Assembly: GCA_031178355.1 (NCBI GenBank)
Contig: JAPSJC010000003.1
Span: 33,643-97,642 of the forward strand
Length of the DNA: 64,000 nt
Reading direction: 5' to 3'
Source of the DNA: Ureibacillus sp.
GTDB taxonomy: Bacteria; Bacillota; Bacilli; Bacillales_A; Planococcaceae
Part shown: positions 55,662-62,969 of the stretch, piece by piece
Layout: each line of letters begins with the position of its first letter
Position numbering within the stretch: the stretch's first letter is position 1
The notes under the pieces: generated by a model
What the model was told of the DNA's origin: nothing
The model's database searches: none
The model's input: only the letters and a program-made list of their open reading frames with translations
Position numbers and translations under genes: made by a program

Positions 55662-56258
55662 ATGATTATTGGGTTAACAGGGAGTATCGCAAGTGGAAAA
55701 AGCACTGTAGCGAATATGTTAAAAGAATATAATTTACCAATCGTTGATGCAGATGTAGTTGCTCGAGTTGTAGTTGAGCCCGGAAAACCAACTCTTGCAA
55801 AAATAACGGAAGCGTTTGGCCAAGACGTAATTACTGAAGAAGGGGAAATGGATCGAGCAAAGGTTGGTTCTATAATCTTTCACGATGAATCAAAACGTAA
55901 GGTATTAAATGATATTATTCATCCGGCAATTCGATCAGAAATGTTACGCCAGCGAGATGAGCATATAGCAAATGGTGCAAAAACGGTAATTATGGATATT
56001 CCATTACTATTTGAAAGTAAACTTCAACATTATGTAGAGAAAATTCTAGTCGTTTCAGTTTCAGAAAAGACTCAATTGAAACGTTTAATGGAGAGAAATC
56101 ATTTAAGTGAAGAAGAAGCCCTTGCTCGTATTAGTTCACAACTTCCTTTATCGGAAAAGGAAAAAGGTGCTGATGCTGTTATTAATAATAACGGTTCAAC
56201 CGATGAAACGCGTGCACAGTTGGAAACGATTTTGCGTAAGTGGGAAGTAATTTCATAG
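55662..56258 (+). CDS. coaE: Dephospho-CoA kinase
   Basis: Last step of coenzyme A biosynthesis, 198 aa. P-loop GLTGSIASGKST at residues 4-15; DADVVARVVVEPG and PLLFESKL are family motifs; the lid region is RLMERNHLSEEEALARI. AAAGGTGAG precedes the ATG. In operon with mutM; strong terminator follows. Confidence 0.95.
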   Translation: MIIGLTGSIASGKSTVANMLKEYNLPIVDADVVARVVVEPGKPTLAKITEAFGQDVITEEGEMDRAKVGSIIFHDESKRKVLNDIIHPAIRSEMLRQRDEHIANGAKTVIMDIPLLFESKLQHYVEKILVVSVSEKTQLKRLMERNHLSEEEALARISSQLPLSEKEKGADAVINNNGSTDETRAQLETILRKWEVIS

Positions 56259-56269
56259 AAGGTTAGTTA

Positions 56270-56297
56270 AAGGTCGGCACATGCCGACCTTTTTTTG
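56270..56297 (+). terminator. coaE terminator
   Basis: AAGGTCGGCA pairs with TGCCGACCTT across a 2-4 nt loop, followed by seven T residues; ends the polA-mutM-coaE group. Confidence 0.95.
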
Positions 56298-56451
56298 CAA
56301 GATAGAATTAATCGGTATGGAATTCCTTTGGTGAGTTCTTTTTTAAACCCATAAAAATTCACGATAATGAAGTGAAAACACCTGGACGCGGTATCAAATG
56401 AATGTATTGCCTATAAAAAATCCAAAGTCCAAAAATTAATTACATAATAGT

Positions 56452-56480
56452 AAAACGCGCAAGGTATGGGCTTCGTCTAT
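56452..56480 (+). promoter_or_regulatory. ECF-type promoter of the sigma/anti-sigma operon
   Basis: AAAAC (56452-56456), 17 nt, CGTCTAT (56474-56480). The AAC ... CGTC arrangement is the general ECF (sigma-X/sigma-M-like) pattern and is 29 nt upstream of the sigma gene, so autoregulation is likely. Confidence 0.65.
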
Positions 56481-56508
56481 ATATTAAAGGCGGGGAGGAG
56501 GGTTAAAA

Positions 56509-57033
56509 ATGAATCAAGTGTTGGATGAGCGGGGCTTTCAAAAAATAATGGAAGAACATACGGATTATTTACTAAGACTGGCATTTCTATATGTGAAAGA
56601 CTGGCCAGCGGCAGAAGATATTATTCAGGATGTATTTATCACTTACTACCAAAAATTTGAACAGTTTGAAGAGCGCTCATCTCTAAAAACCTATTTATCT
56701 AAAATAACGGTTAATAAATGCAAGGATTATTTAAAAAGTTGGAGATACCGCATTCAAATCCTAACGACAAGATTTTCAGCTAAACCAAAGAATATTCGAA
56801 ATAGATTGGTAGAACAAGATGAGAAATTGGAGTTGGCAGAAGCGGTATTACAGCTCCCTTTAAAATATAGGGAAGTCATCATCTATTATTATTTTGAAGA
56901 ATTCTCAGTTATTGAAGTTTCACAACAACTAAATCTCTCCGAAAATACAGTGAAAACTCGGCTTCGTAAAGCTCGTACTCTTTTAAAAGATGAATTGAAA
57001 AACAATCAATGGGAGGTGCTTCTCCATGAATGA
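56509..57033 (+). CDS. ECF-type RNA polymerase sigma factor
   Basis: 174-aa sigma-70 family factor. Region 2 (about 10-80) includes AFLYVKDWPAAEDIIQDVFITYYQKFEQF and the DNA-melting segment SSLKTYLSKITVNKCKDYLKSW; region 4 (about 115-165) includes LPLKYREVIIYYYFEEFSVIEVSQQLNLSENTVKTRLRKAR. No region 3, as usual for ECF factors. GGGGAGGAGGG precedes the ATG. It overlaps the following membrane-protein gene by 8 nt, the common sigma/anti-sigma layout. Not an obvious SigM, SigW, SigX or SigY orthologue from the sequence alone. Confidence 0.9.
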   Translation: MNQVLDERGFQKIMEEHTDYLLRLAFLYVKDWPAAEDIIQDVFITYYQKFEQFEERSSLKTYLSKITVNKCKDYLKSWRYRIQILTTRFSAKPKNIRNRLVEQDEKLELAEAVLQLPLKYREVIIYYYFEEFSVIEVSQQLNLSENTVKTRLRKARTLLKDELKNNQWEVLLHE

Positions 57034-58909
57034 ATTCAAAAAACAGTTAATGGCAAAGATAGGCGATATGACTGAACAAAAAAGTAGAGTAATCAAGCGA
57101 GTGAACGATGCTCTTGATTCTAAACCTCGAAAGGGATTTGCCTGGGGTTATTATGTTACGTTTGCAACCTTTGTAGGTATCTTTGTCCTAGGACTCATCG
57201 TCTTACCAAATCTATTAAATGAACAAGCATCGTTAACAGAAGAAAATCCTACTGTCATAGATCCAATAACTGAACCTACAGAAGAAAATGGTTATTACGA
57301 AGAATTAAAACAATTCTTTCCGCCAGATGGAACAGTTGCGACTTATGATGTTGTAAGTTTTTATTCAGAGGGATCAATCGTGACGACAAAATGGTTAAGT
57401 GATAGGTATGTGCTTCAAATTAGTAAAGGAATTAATTGTCCTGAGTGTATAAAAGAAGGATCAATAAGTATATATCGAATTACAGACGATTCAATTGAAT
57501 TAATCTCACCTGATGGAGATTATCGAACAGATTGGACAATTGAGGAATTAGATAAGTTACCACCGTTATCGGTAATTTTAAAAGCTCCAATTAAAGTTGG
57601 TACCGAGTTTAATGGATTAAAAATAACAACTACTGAAGAGAAAGTAACAACGAAATATGGTGAATTTTCTAATGCTATATTAGTGGAAGAAATTGAGGGA
57701 TACGAACGAGATATAGCTGACTATAATGTCATACAATATTATGTTCCTGGATACGGACTTGTTAAATCAGATATTACAAGTCTTAATTCTGGTAGTACTG
57801 AATTAGTATCAATTGAATTCGGCAATGAAGTTATAGAGACTGCTGAGTATACAGATGAATTAATAAGCTATTTCTTCCCCGAAAGGAACTTACAATATAA
57901 TTTCATTGGTGGATTTGAGGGTATGGGATCGACAGTTCATACTTATTGGTTGAGTGAGCAGTATGTACAACAACTCGTAGGACATAAAGATTTCGGTATT
58001 GCTGAACAAATTTATCGAATCAATGGTAACGAAATTGAGCTCATTTATAGTTCGAATCAAACGACTTTTAAACCAACAACGTGGACAACTGAACAATTGG
58101 ATGGACTTTCAAAAATTCAAACAGAATTAAGAGCGCCTTTTAACATAGGTGATGAATATATAACCTCCTCCGGGCAAAGGTGGACGATAACTGAAACAAA
58201 TGGCACAGTTAATACAACAGCATACGGTGAGATTAATAATGTCTTAATCTTGGAAAATATAAATGAAGAACAATTAATTAGAAGTAGACGATATTTAGCT
58301 AAAGGTTTTGGAGAAGTTAAATATGAACTCGAATTCGTAAATGAAGAAAATGGTCGATATGAAGTTACTCTAACTTCTGAATTAGCTTCAAAAAGTCAAA
58401 TCATGTTTGAATTGGAACAAAATGAACAATCTATTTTTGGCGTATACGAAGCTAATCAATATGATTTTACGGCTATAGACTCTGAATGGGAACTCTCACC
58501 TGATGGGACAAAACGAGCGACACTCGTTGGAAGGGCAAAGGATTTTGAAGGAATTAATGTTCTTGTCATAGAAGATCTTGCAACAAAGAAATTCACCATC
58601 TATAAATTAAAAGATGAAAGTATACAAAATACACCAAAAGATCTAGAGTGGATCGATACCAAACGACTTTATGTCATTGTAGGATATGGTTTTGGAACAG
58701 TGACAAGGGGTGGTAGTCTTTATGAATTAGAACTAGAAAGCCACTCCACTACACCTATAGTTGAATATGACGCTTCTACGAGTAAAGAAGAAATCATGTC
58801 AATCACATCAAATGGAGATGGGACCTTCACCTACGAAAAACATATTTATCAAGATGATGAACTTAATTATGGATACGTGGAAGAAAACATTATTTCACCA
58901 ACTGAATAA
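57026..58909 (+). CDS. Large single-pass membrane protein, probable anti-sigma factor with duplicated ectodomain
   Basis: 627 aa. A basic cytoplasmic N-terminus of about 40 residues (MNEFKKQLMAKIGDMTEQKS) is followed by one membrane helix (about 42-64) and a very large outside part. That part holds two related units (about 88-265 and 272-455): each begins with an acidic EELKQFFPP/DELISYFFPE segment, then a WLSxxYVxQ strand (TKWLSDRYVLQISK / TYWLSEQYVQQLVG), a YRI...IELI strand, LRAP/LKAPIKVG-like and YGE(F/I)xNxxLxEE segments. A C-terminal domain (about 480-620) has WELSPDGTKRATLVG-like repeats. Context (8-nt overlap with an ECF sigma) suggests anti-sigma function, but the cytoplasmic part is short for a sigma-binding domain and lacks a zinc motif. 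Ligand unknown. Confidence 0.72.
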   Translation: MNEFKKQLMAKIGDMTEQKSRVIKRVNDALDSKPRKGFAWGYYVTFATFVGIFVLGLIVLPNLLNEQASLTEENPTVIDPITEPTEENGYYEELKQFFPPDGTVATYDVVSFYSEGSIVTTKWLSDRYVLQISKGINCPECIKEGSISIYRITDDSIELISPDGDYRTDWTIEELDKLPPLSVILKAPIKVGTEFNGLKITTTEEKVTTKYGEFSNAILVEEIEGYERDIADYNVIQYYVPGYGLVKSDITSLNSGSTELVSIEFGNEVIETAEYTDELISYFFPERNLQYNFIGGFEGMGSTVHTYWLSEQYVQQLVGHKDFGIAEQIYRINGNEIELIYSSNQTTFKPTTWTTEQLDGLSKIQTELRAPFNIGDEYITSSGQRWTITETNGTVNTTAYGEINNVLILENINEEQLIRSRRYLAKGFGEVKYELEFVNEENGRYEVTLTSELASKSQIMFELEQNEQSIFGVYEANQYDFTAIDSEWELSPDGTKRATLVGRAKDFEGINVLVIEDLATKKFTIYKLKDESIQNTPKDLEWIDTKRLYVIVGYGFGTVTRGGSLYELELESHSTTPIVEYDASTSKEEIMSITSNGDGTFTYEKHIYQDDELNYGYVEENIISPTE

Positions 58910-58920
58910 TTTATAATTTG

Positions 58921-58950
58921 CTTGGCTCATTATATGAGCCAAGTTTTTAT
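58921..58950 (+). terminator. Terminator of the sigma/anti-sigma operon
   Basis: 10-bp perfect stem CTTGGCTCAT / ATGAGCCAAG with TAT loop, then TTTTTATTATG. Confidence 0.92.
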
Positions 58951-59071
58951 TATGTCTACAGTATGAAAGTTATTTAAATCTCAAATGTAACCGAAAAAAA
59001 TTTACCATGCGACTTTTTTCTTTCATAAATTAGGACATACTGAGTGTAATTACTATACGGAGGTAGATAGT

Positions 59072-59737
59072 TTGTCTTACAAGCAGAATAATTTAAATAC
59101 CCATGGAATTGTTGAGTATATAAGAACATACTCGTTAAACAAAAATGTGAAAAAGATATTAACAGAGATAAACCCACTACTTTCAAAAAAAGAAAAGAAT
59201 ATACGAATTCATTTGGATGCTTTAAGAAATTCTTATATAACAGAAGAAGAATATCAGACCATTGTTGCAAAAATGGAATTAGGAAAACTTTGTCTAGGTT
59301 TAGAAGAAATTATTCCCGATGGTTATGTTACAATGCTTTTTTATGACCAAAGGGAAAATAAAATCTTTCATGCTGCAGCTCCAAGTTTCCCCTTAGAATT
59401 TTTTGACTTCTTCCAAGATGTGAACAATGCAAATATGTTTAATTCTAATTGTGGATCTTGCGGTGCAGCAGTTCACAAAAGAAAAGTTATTGTTACAGAT
59501 ATCATTACATCACCTTTATGGAACCCATTTCGAGAATATATGTTTAAATGGGGATTTAAAACTTGTTGGTCCATCCCATTTTTTAAAAATGGTTTTGTTA
59601 TTGGTACTTTTGCTATTTATCATAAATTACCACGTACAGTGTTAAACGAAGAAATAGAAAAGGTAAGAGACCAAGTTAGCATTTACGAAAAAACAATTTT
59701 CTATATGTTTGACCAATTGTTAAAAAAAGAAGCCTAA
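59072..59737 (+). CDS. GAF-domain protein, first gene of a GAF/XRE pair
   Basis: 221-aa cytoplasmic protein. Residues 1-70 are charged and helical; 75-215 form a GAF domain with the motif NCGSCGAA (Cys127, Cys130), the strand KVIVTDIITSPLW and FKTCWSIPF (Cys165), as found in GAF sensor domains of signalling proteins. The three Cys could bind a cofactor or sense redox, but this is inference. There is no output domain; the XRE-type protein 15 nt downstream is the likely partner. TTG at 59072 follows GGAGG by 9 nt. Possible promoter TTTACC (59001)-17 nt-CATAAA. Confidence 0.78.
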   Translation: MSYKQNNLNTHGIVEYIRTYSLNKNVKKILTEINPLLSKKEKNIRIHLDALRNSYITEEEYQTIVAKMELGKLCLGLEEIIPDGYVTMLFYDQRENKIFHAAAPSFPLEFFDFFQDVNNANMFNSNCGSCGAAVHKRKVIVTDIITSPLWNPFREYMFKWGFKTCWSIPFFKNGFVIGTFAIYHKLPRTVLNEEIEKVRDQVSIYEKTIFYMFDQLLKKEA

Positions 59738-59752
59738 GAGGAGTGAAACAAA

Positions 59753-60100
59753 ATGCATGCCAAGCGTCTAAAGGAATTAAGGCTTGAACATGGTTATACG
59801 ATGGAGGAGATTGGTAAGAAGCTTGGAATAAAAAAATCAAGTTATGCCTCTTATGAATCTAGATATAGACGACCGCCTCTTGAACGACTTCGCCAATTGT
59901 CTCAGGTGTATGAGGTGAGTGTTGATTATATATTAGGTATATCCGATATACGAAAAGAACAGCATAATATGCGTACTCTTTTAGAAATGAAAGATCTTCA
60001 TTGGGATGGGTTACCTCTTGACGAAGAAATTCTGTTACAAATTGCTCATATTTTAGAGGATGCAAAAAAAAGAAAATTTCAAATAGAGAAACCAGGTTAA
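59753..60100 (+). CDS. XRE/Cro-CI-type HTH transcriptional regulator
   Basis: 115-aa DNA-binding protein. The N-terminal helix-turn-helix (about 4-62, KRLKELRLEHGYTMEEIGKK and YASYESRYRRPPLERLRQLS, ending in VSVDYILGISD) is a standard XRE domain; the remaining 50 residues (LEMKDLHWDGLPLDEEILLQIAHILED) are a helical dimerisation-like tail. AAGAGGAGTG precedes the ATG and it lies 15 nt after the GAF gene, so the pair is cotranscribed. Targets unknown; the neighbouring ger operon is one candidate. Confidence 0.87.
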   Translation: MHAKRLKELRLEHGYTMEEIGKKLGIKKSSYASYESRYRRPPLERLRQLSQVYEVSVDYILGISDIRKEQHNMRTLLEMKDLHWDGLPLDEEILLQIAHILEDAKKRKFQIEKPG

Positions 60101-60128
60101 AGACATCCAATTAGGATGTCTTTTTATT
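60099..60128 (+). terminator. Terminator of the GAF/XRE operon
   Basis: 10-bp perfect stem AAAGACATCC / GGATGTCTTT with AATTA loop, then TTATTATT; it overlaps the stop of the XRE gene. Confidence 0.88.
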
Positions 60129-60147
60129 ATTAAAATATCTTTTGCAT

Positions 60148-60176
60148 GTATGTCTAAGTACACTATCGGCATACTA
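60148..60176 (+). promoter_or_regulatory. Sigma-G promoter of the ger operon
   Basis: GTATG (60148-60152), exactly 17 nt, CATACTA (60170-60176). Fits the sigma-G consensus fully and is 45 nt before the first ger gene. Same -35 pentamer and spacing as the sspA promoter in this window. Confidence 0.88.
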
Positions 60177-60221
60177 ATGTTGTCTGGTCGCTTATAGCGA
60201 ACAATATGGAGGTGGTCCGAT

Positions 60222-61853
60222 TTGTTATTTAAGAAAATGAAGGAAAAGAAAAAGAATGTTGAATCACGAAAACCAAAACCACCGAGTACTATTTTAGAAA
60301 AGTTAAAGGACGCTAAAACCAGCAAAAATCTACAAGAAACGATACGTGTAATTGAAACTATTTTCTCCAAAGATAATGATTTCGGTAAAAGAGATATTGT
60401 CATTTTTGAGAGTATCTCCTCAACTGTTTTATTTCTCGATAGTATTACAGACAAAGAATTGATTGGTAAGGAGATAATAAAACCTCTAACGGAATGGACC
60501 AGTCAACCTGAAGCTATGGAAAATCAAAACCAGAACATGGATGAATTCAAAACATTAGTAGTGAAGAAAGTACTATATCATGCAAATGTAAAGATGGAAT
60601 CGAATCTATCTAAAGTAGTAAATAGTATTTTACGTGGTAAAGCTATCTTAGTTATTGATGGAATAGATCACGTATTCATTATCGATACGGCTAAAACAGA
60701 TAAACGTAGCATTGCCCAACCAGAAACTGAACAAGTAATACGTGGGCCAAGAGATGGTTTTATTGAAAACATACAAACAAATACTGCTCTAATTCGTTCT
60801 AGATTACCAATTCCTGAATTTCGTGTAAAAGCAATTGAAATTGGGACGCTAACTAAGTCTACTGTAGCTGTCTGTTACATTGATGGTATTACAAATGAAG
60901 CATTAATTGAAGATGTGATGCGGAGATTATCAACAATTGATGTTGATCGAATACTGGATGCTGGATATATAGAACAATTTATACAAGATAATCCAAGGTC
61001 ACCTTTTCCACAAATCAAAAGTACAGAAAGGCCAGATGTTGTAGTCGGTAATTTAGTGGAAGGAAGGGTTGCACTATTAGTAGATGGTTCTCCATTTGCT
61101 TTGATTGCCCCATCGACATTCAGTCAATTTTATCATACAAGTGAAGACTATAATGAACGGTTTATAATGGTCAGTATCATTCGCTTTGTTCGTATTGTTG
61201 CTCTTTTATTTTCTCTCATTATGCCGTCCCTTTATGTCGCCATTATTTCATATCATCCGGAACTGATTCCTACGGCTTTTGCTGTTGCAGTTACAAGCGG
61301 AAGAGCAGGAGTGCCATTTCCCGCTGTTGTAGAAGTTTTTTTATTGGAAGCTGCAATGGAGATACTTCGTGAGGCTACTGTAAGGATGCCGAAACAAGTA
61401 GGCGGCGCATTATCTATTGTTGGAGTTCTCGTTGTTGGACAAGCTGCTGTTGAAGCTGGATTTGTTTCACCCATTACCGTTGTTGTTATTGCATTAACAT
61501 CTATCGGTTCATTTGCTACGCCGTCATATAATATGGCAATTGGTTTTCGAATGTTAAGATTTCCACTTTTAATAATTACTGGTTTGTTTGGGTTTTATGG
61601 GCTTATGTTAGGATTACTGTTTACTTGTAATCATCTTTTGTCGTTAAAATCATTTGGCGTTCCATATTTAAGTCCAATAGCGCCTGCAAATTTCGGTGGG
61701 TTAAAGGATACAATTTTCAGAGCTCCTTTAAATTGGTTACTAGATCGACCAGAGGAACTTCAAACAAAAAACAAACGAAGAATAAATCCACATGACTCAA
61801 AACCTAGCAACCCTCTTTTAGGAAAAAGCCACACGAAAGAGGGGGAAGATTGA
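60222..61853 (+). CDS. Spore germination receptor subunit A (GerA family)
   Basis: A subunit of a nutrient germinant receptor of the spore inner membrane, 543 aa. A charged N-terminal tail and a soluble two-part domain (about 40-300) precede five or so membrane helices (about 310-480) and a basic C-terminus. Family motifs include DGSPFALIAPSTFSQFYHTSEDYNER near residue 290, TSGRAGVPFPAVVEVFLLEAAMEILREA and FRMLRFPLLI. TTG at 60222 follows GGAGGTGG by 6 nt. Followed after 3 nt by the B subunit gene. Which germinant it serves cannot be told. Confidence 0.95.
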   Translation: MLFKKMKEKKKNVESRKPKPPSTILEKLKDAKTSKNLQETIRVIETIFSKDNDFGKRDIVIFESISSTVLFLDSITDKELIGKEIIKPLTEWTSQPEAMENQNQNMDEFKTLVVKKVLYHANVKMESNLSKVVNSILRGKAILVIDGIDHVFIIDTAKTDKRSIAQPETEQVIRGPRDGFIENIQTNTALIRSRLPIPEFRVKAIEIGTLTKSTVAVCYIDGITNEALIEDVMRRLSTIDVDRILDAGYIEQFIQDNPRSPFPQIKSTERPDVVVGNLVEGRVALLVDGSPFALIAPSTFSQFYHTSEDYNERFIMVSIIRFVRIVALLFSLIMPSLYVAIISYHPELIPTAFAVAVTSGRAGVPFPAVVEVFLLEAAMEILREATVRMPKQVGGALSIVGVLVVGQAAVEAGFVSPITVVVIALTSIGSFATPSYNMAIGFRMLRFPLLIITGLFGFYGLMLGLLFTCNHLLSLKSFGVPYLSPIAPANFGGLKDTIFRAPLNWLLDRPEELQTKNKRRINPHDSKPSNPLLGKSHTKEGED

Positions 61854-61856
61854 GAT

Positions 61857-62969
61857 ATGAAGGAGCCTAATCTAATTACAACGTTTCAATGTATTGCGAT
61901 TGTAATCAATAGTACTATAGGTATAAGTGTATTAGCTTTACCACGTGTTGCGAGTGAAAAGGTTGGGTCTGGTGCTGTTGTAGTGACTTGTATAGCAATG
62001 ATTATTGTAATCACGAGTGTATTTTTAATTGCAAAATTAACCAAGAAATACCCAAGAGAATCAATTATCCAATATGGTGAAAAATTAATAAGTAAACCTC
62101 TTGGGAAGGTTATTGGATTTTCCTTAATTATTTACTTTCTAATACTCACTGGGCTTGTTATGAGAGAATTTGGAGAAGTAATGAATACAACACTCCTACA
62201 AGAAACACCAATGAGCGCAACAATTTTGTCCATGTTAATTCTAGTAGCAGTAGCTACTAGAAACAATCATACAACCATAGCCTATATGCACACTTTTTAT
62301 TTAATGTTTATTGTTATTCCGATTCTTTTAATGGTTATTTTTGCTCTAAAAGATATCGATTTACGTTATTTAAAACCTTTACTTGGAAACGATACATCCT
62401 TAATTGATTTTTTAAGTGGAGGATTATCCGTCGTAGGACTTCCATTTATCCATATCGGAATGTTCATTATTTTGGTAATTGCTCCATATATGGTAGAACC
62501 CAATAAGATAATGAAAGGAAGTATGTGGGGAATCGGGATATCTGCCATTATTCTCCTACTCGCAACCGGAGTAACCATGGCAGTTTTTGGACAGGAGGAA
62601 ATTAAAAAGTCTCTCTGGCCAATGCTGGTTTTGACCAGAATGACAGAATTACCTGTTGATATGTTAGAAAGGTTAGATATTCTGTTTTTAGTAGTGTGGA
62701 TTGTTTCAGCTTTTACTACTATACTATCTGGTTATTTAATAGTAATAGAATTGTCTAGTAGATTATTTAATTTATCAAGTCATCGGGTCTTATCCTATTT
62801 AGTTATACCTTTAGTTTATGGTATTACATTATTTCCTAAAAATATACTCCATACCTATGAGTTAATAAATGCTTTTGGTACATGGGGAATTAGCTTGACT
62901 GTAGGGTATCCTCTACTACTCTTACTTATTGCTTTTGTTCGAAAGGAAGGAGGAAAAGATTGTGACTAA
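61857..62969 (+). CDS. Spore germination receptor subunit B (GerB family)
   Basis: B subunit of the germinant receptor, an APC-type ten-helix membrane protein, 370 aa. It begins NLITTFQCIAIVINSTIGISVLALP, the family start where the unwound germinant-binding helix lies, and ends in a short polar tail. It contributes the germinant-binding site in characterised receptors. Its stop overlaps the C subunit start by 8 nt. Confidence 0.95.
   Translation: MKEPNLITTFQCIAIVINSTIGISVLALPRVASEKVGSGAVVVTCIAMIIVITSVFLIAKLTKKYPRESIIQYGEKLISKPLGKVIGFSLIIYFLILTGLVMREFGEVMNTTLLQETPMSATILSMLILVAVATRNNHTTIAYMHTFYLMFIVIPILLMVIFALKDIDLRYLKPLLGNDTSLIDFLSGGLSVVGLPFIHIGMFIILVIAPYMVEPNKIMKGSMWGIGISAIILLLATGVTMAVFGQEEIKKSLWPMLVLTRMTELPVDMLERLDILFLVVWIVSAFTTILSGYLIVIELSSRLFNLSSHRVLSYLVIPLVYGITLFPKNILHTYELINAFGTWGISLTVGYPLLLLLIAFVRKEGGKDCD

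Noticed and set aside
56298..56451. Possible small gene or repeat upstream of the ECF sigma gene
   Set aside because: No open frame with a ribosome site and no repeat or strong hairpin could be found; it looks like ordinary spacer ahead of the ECF promoter.
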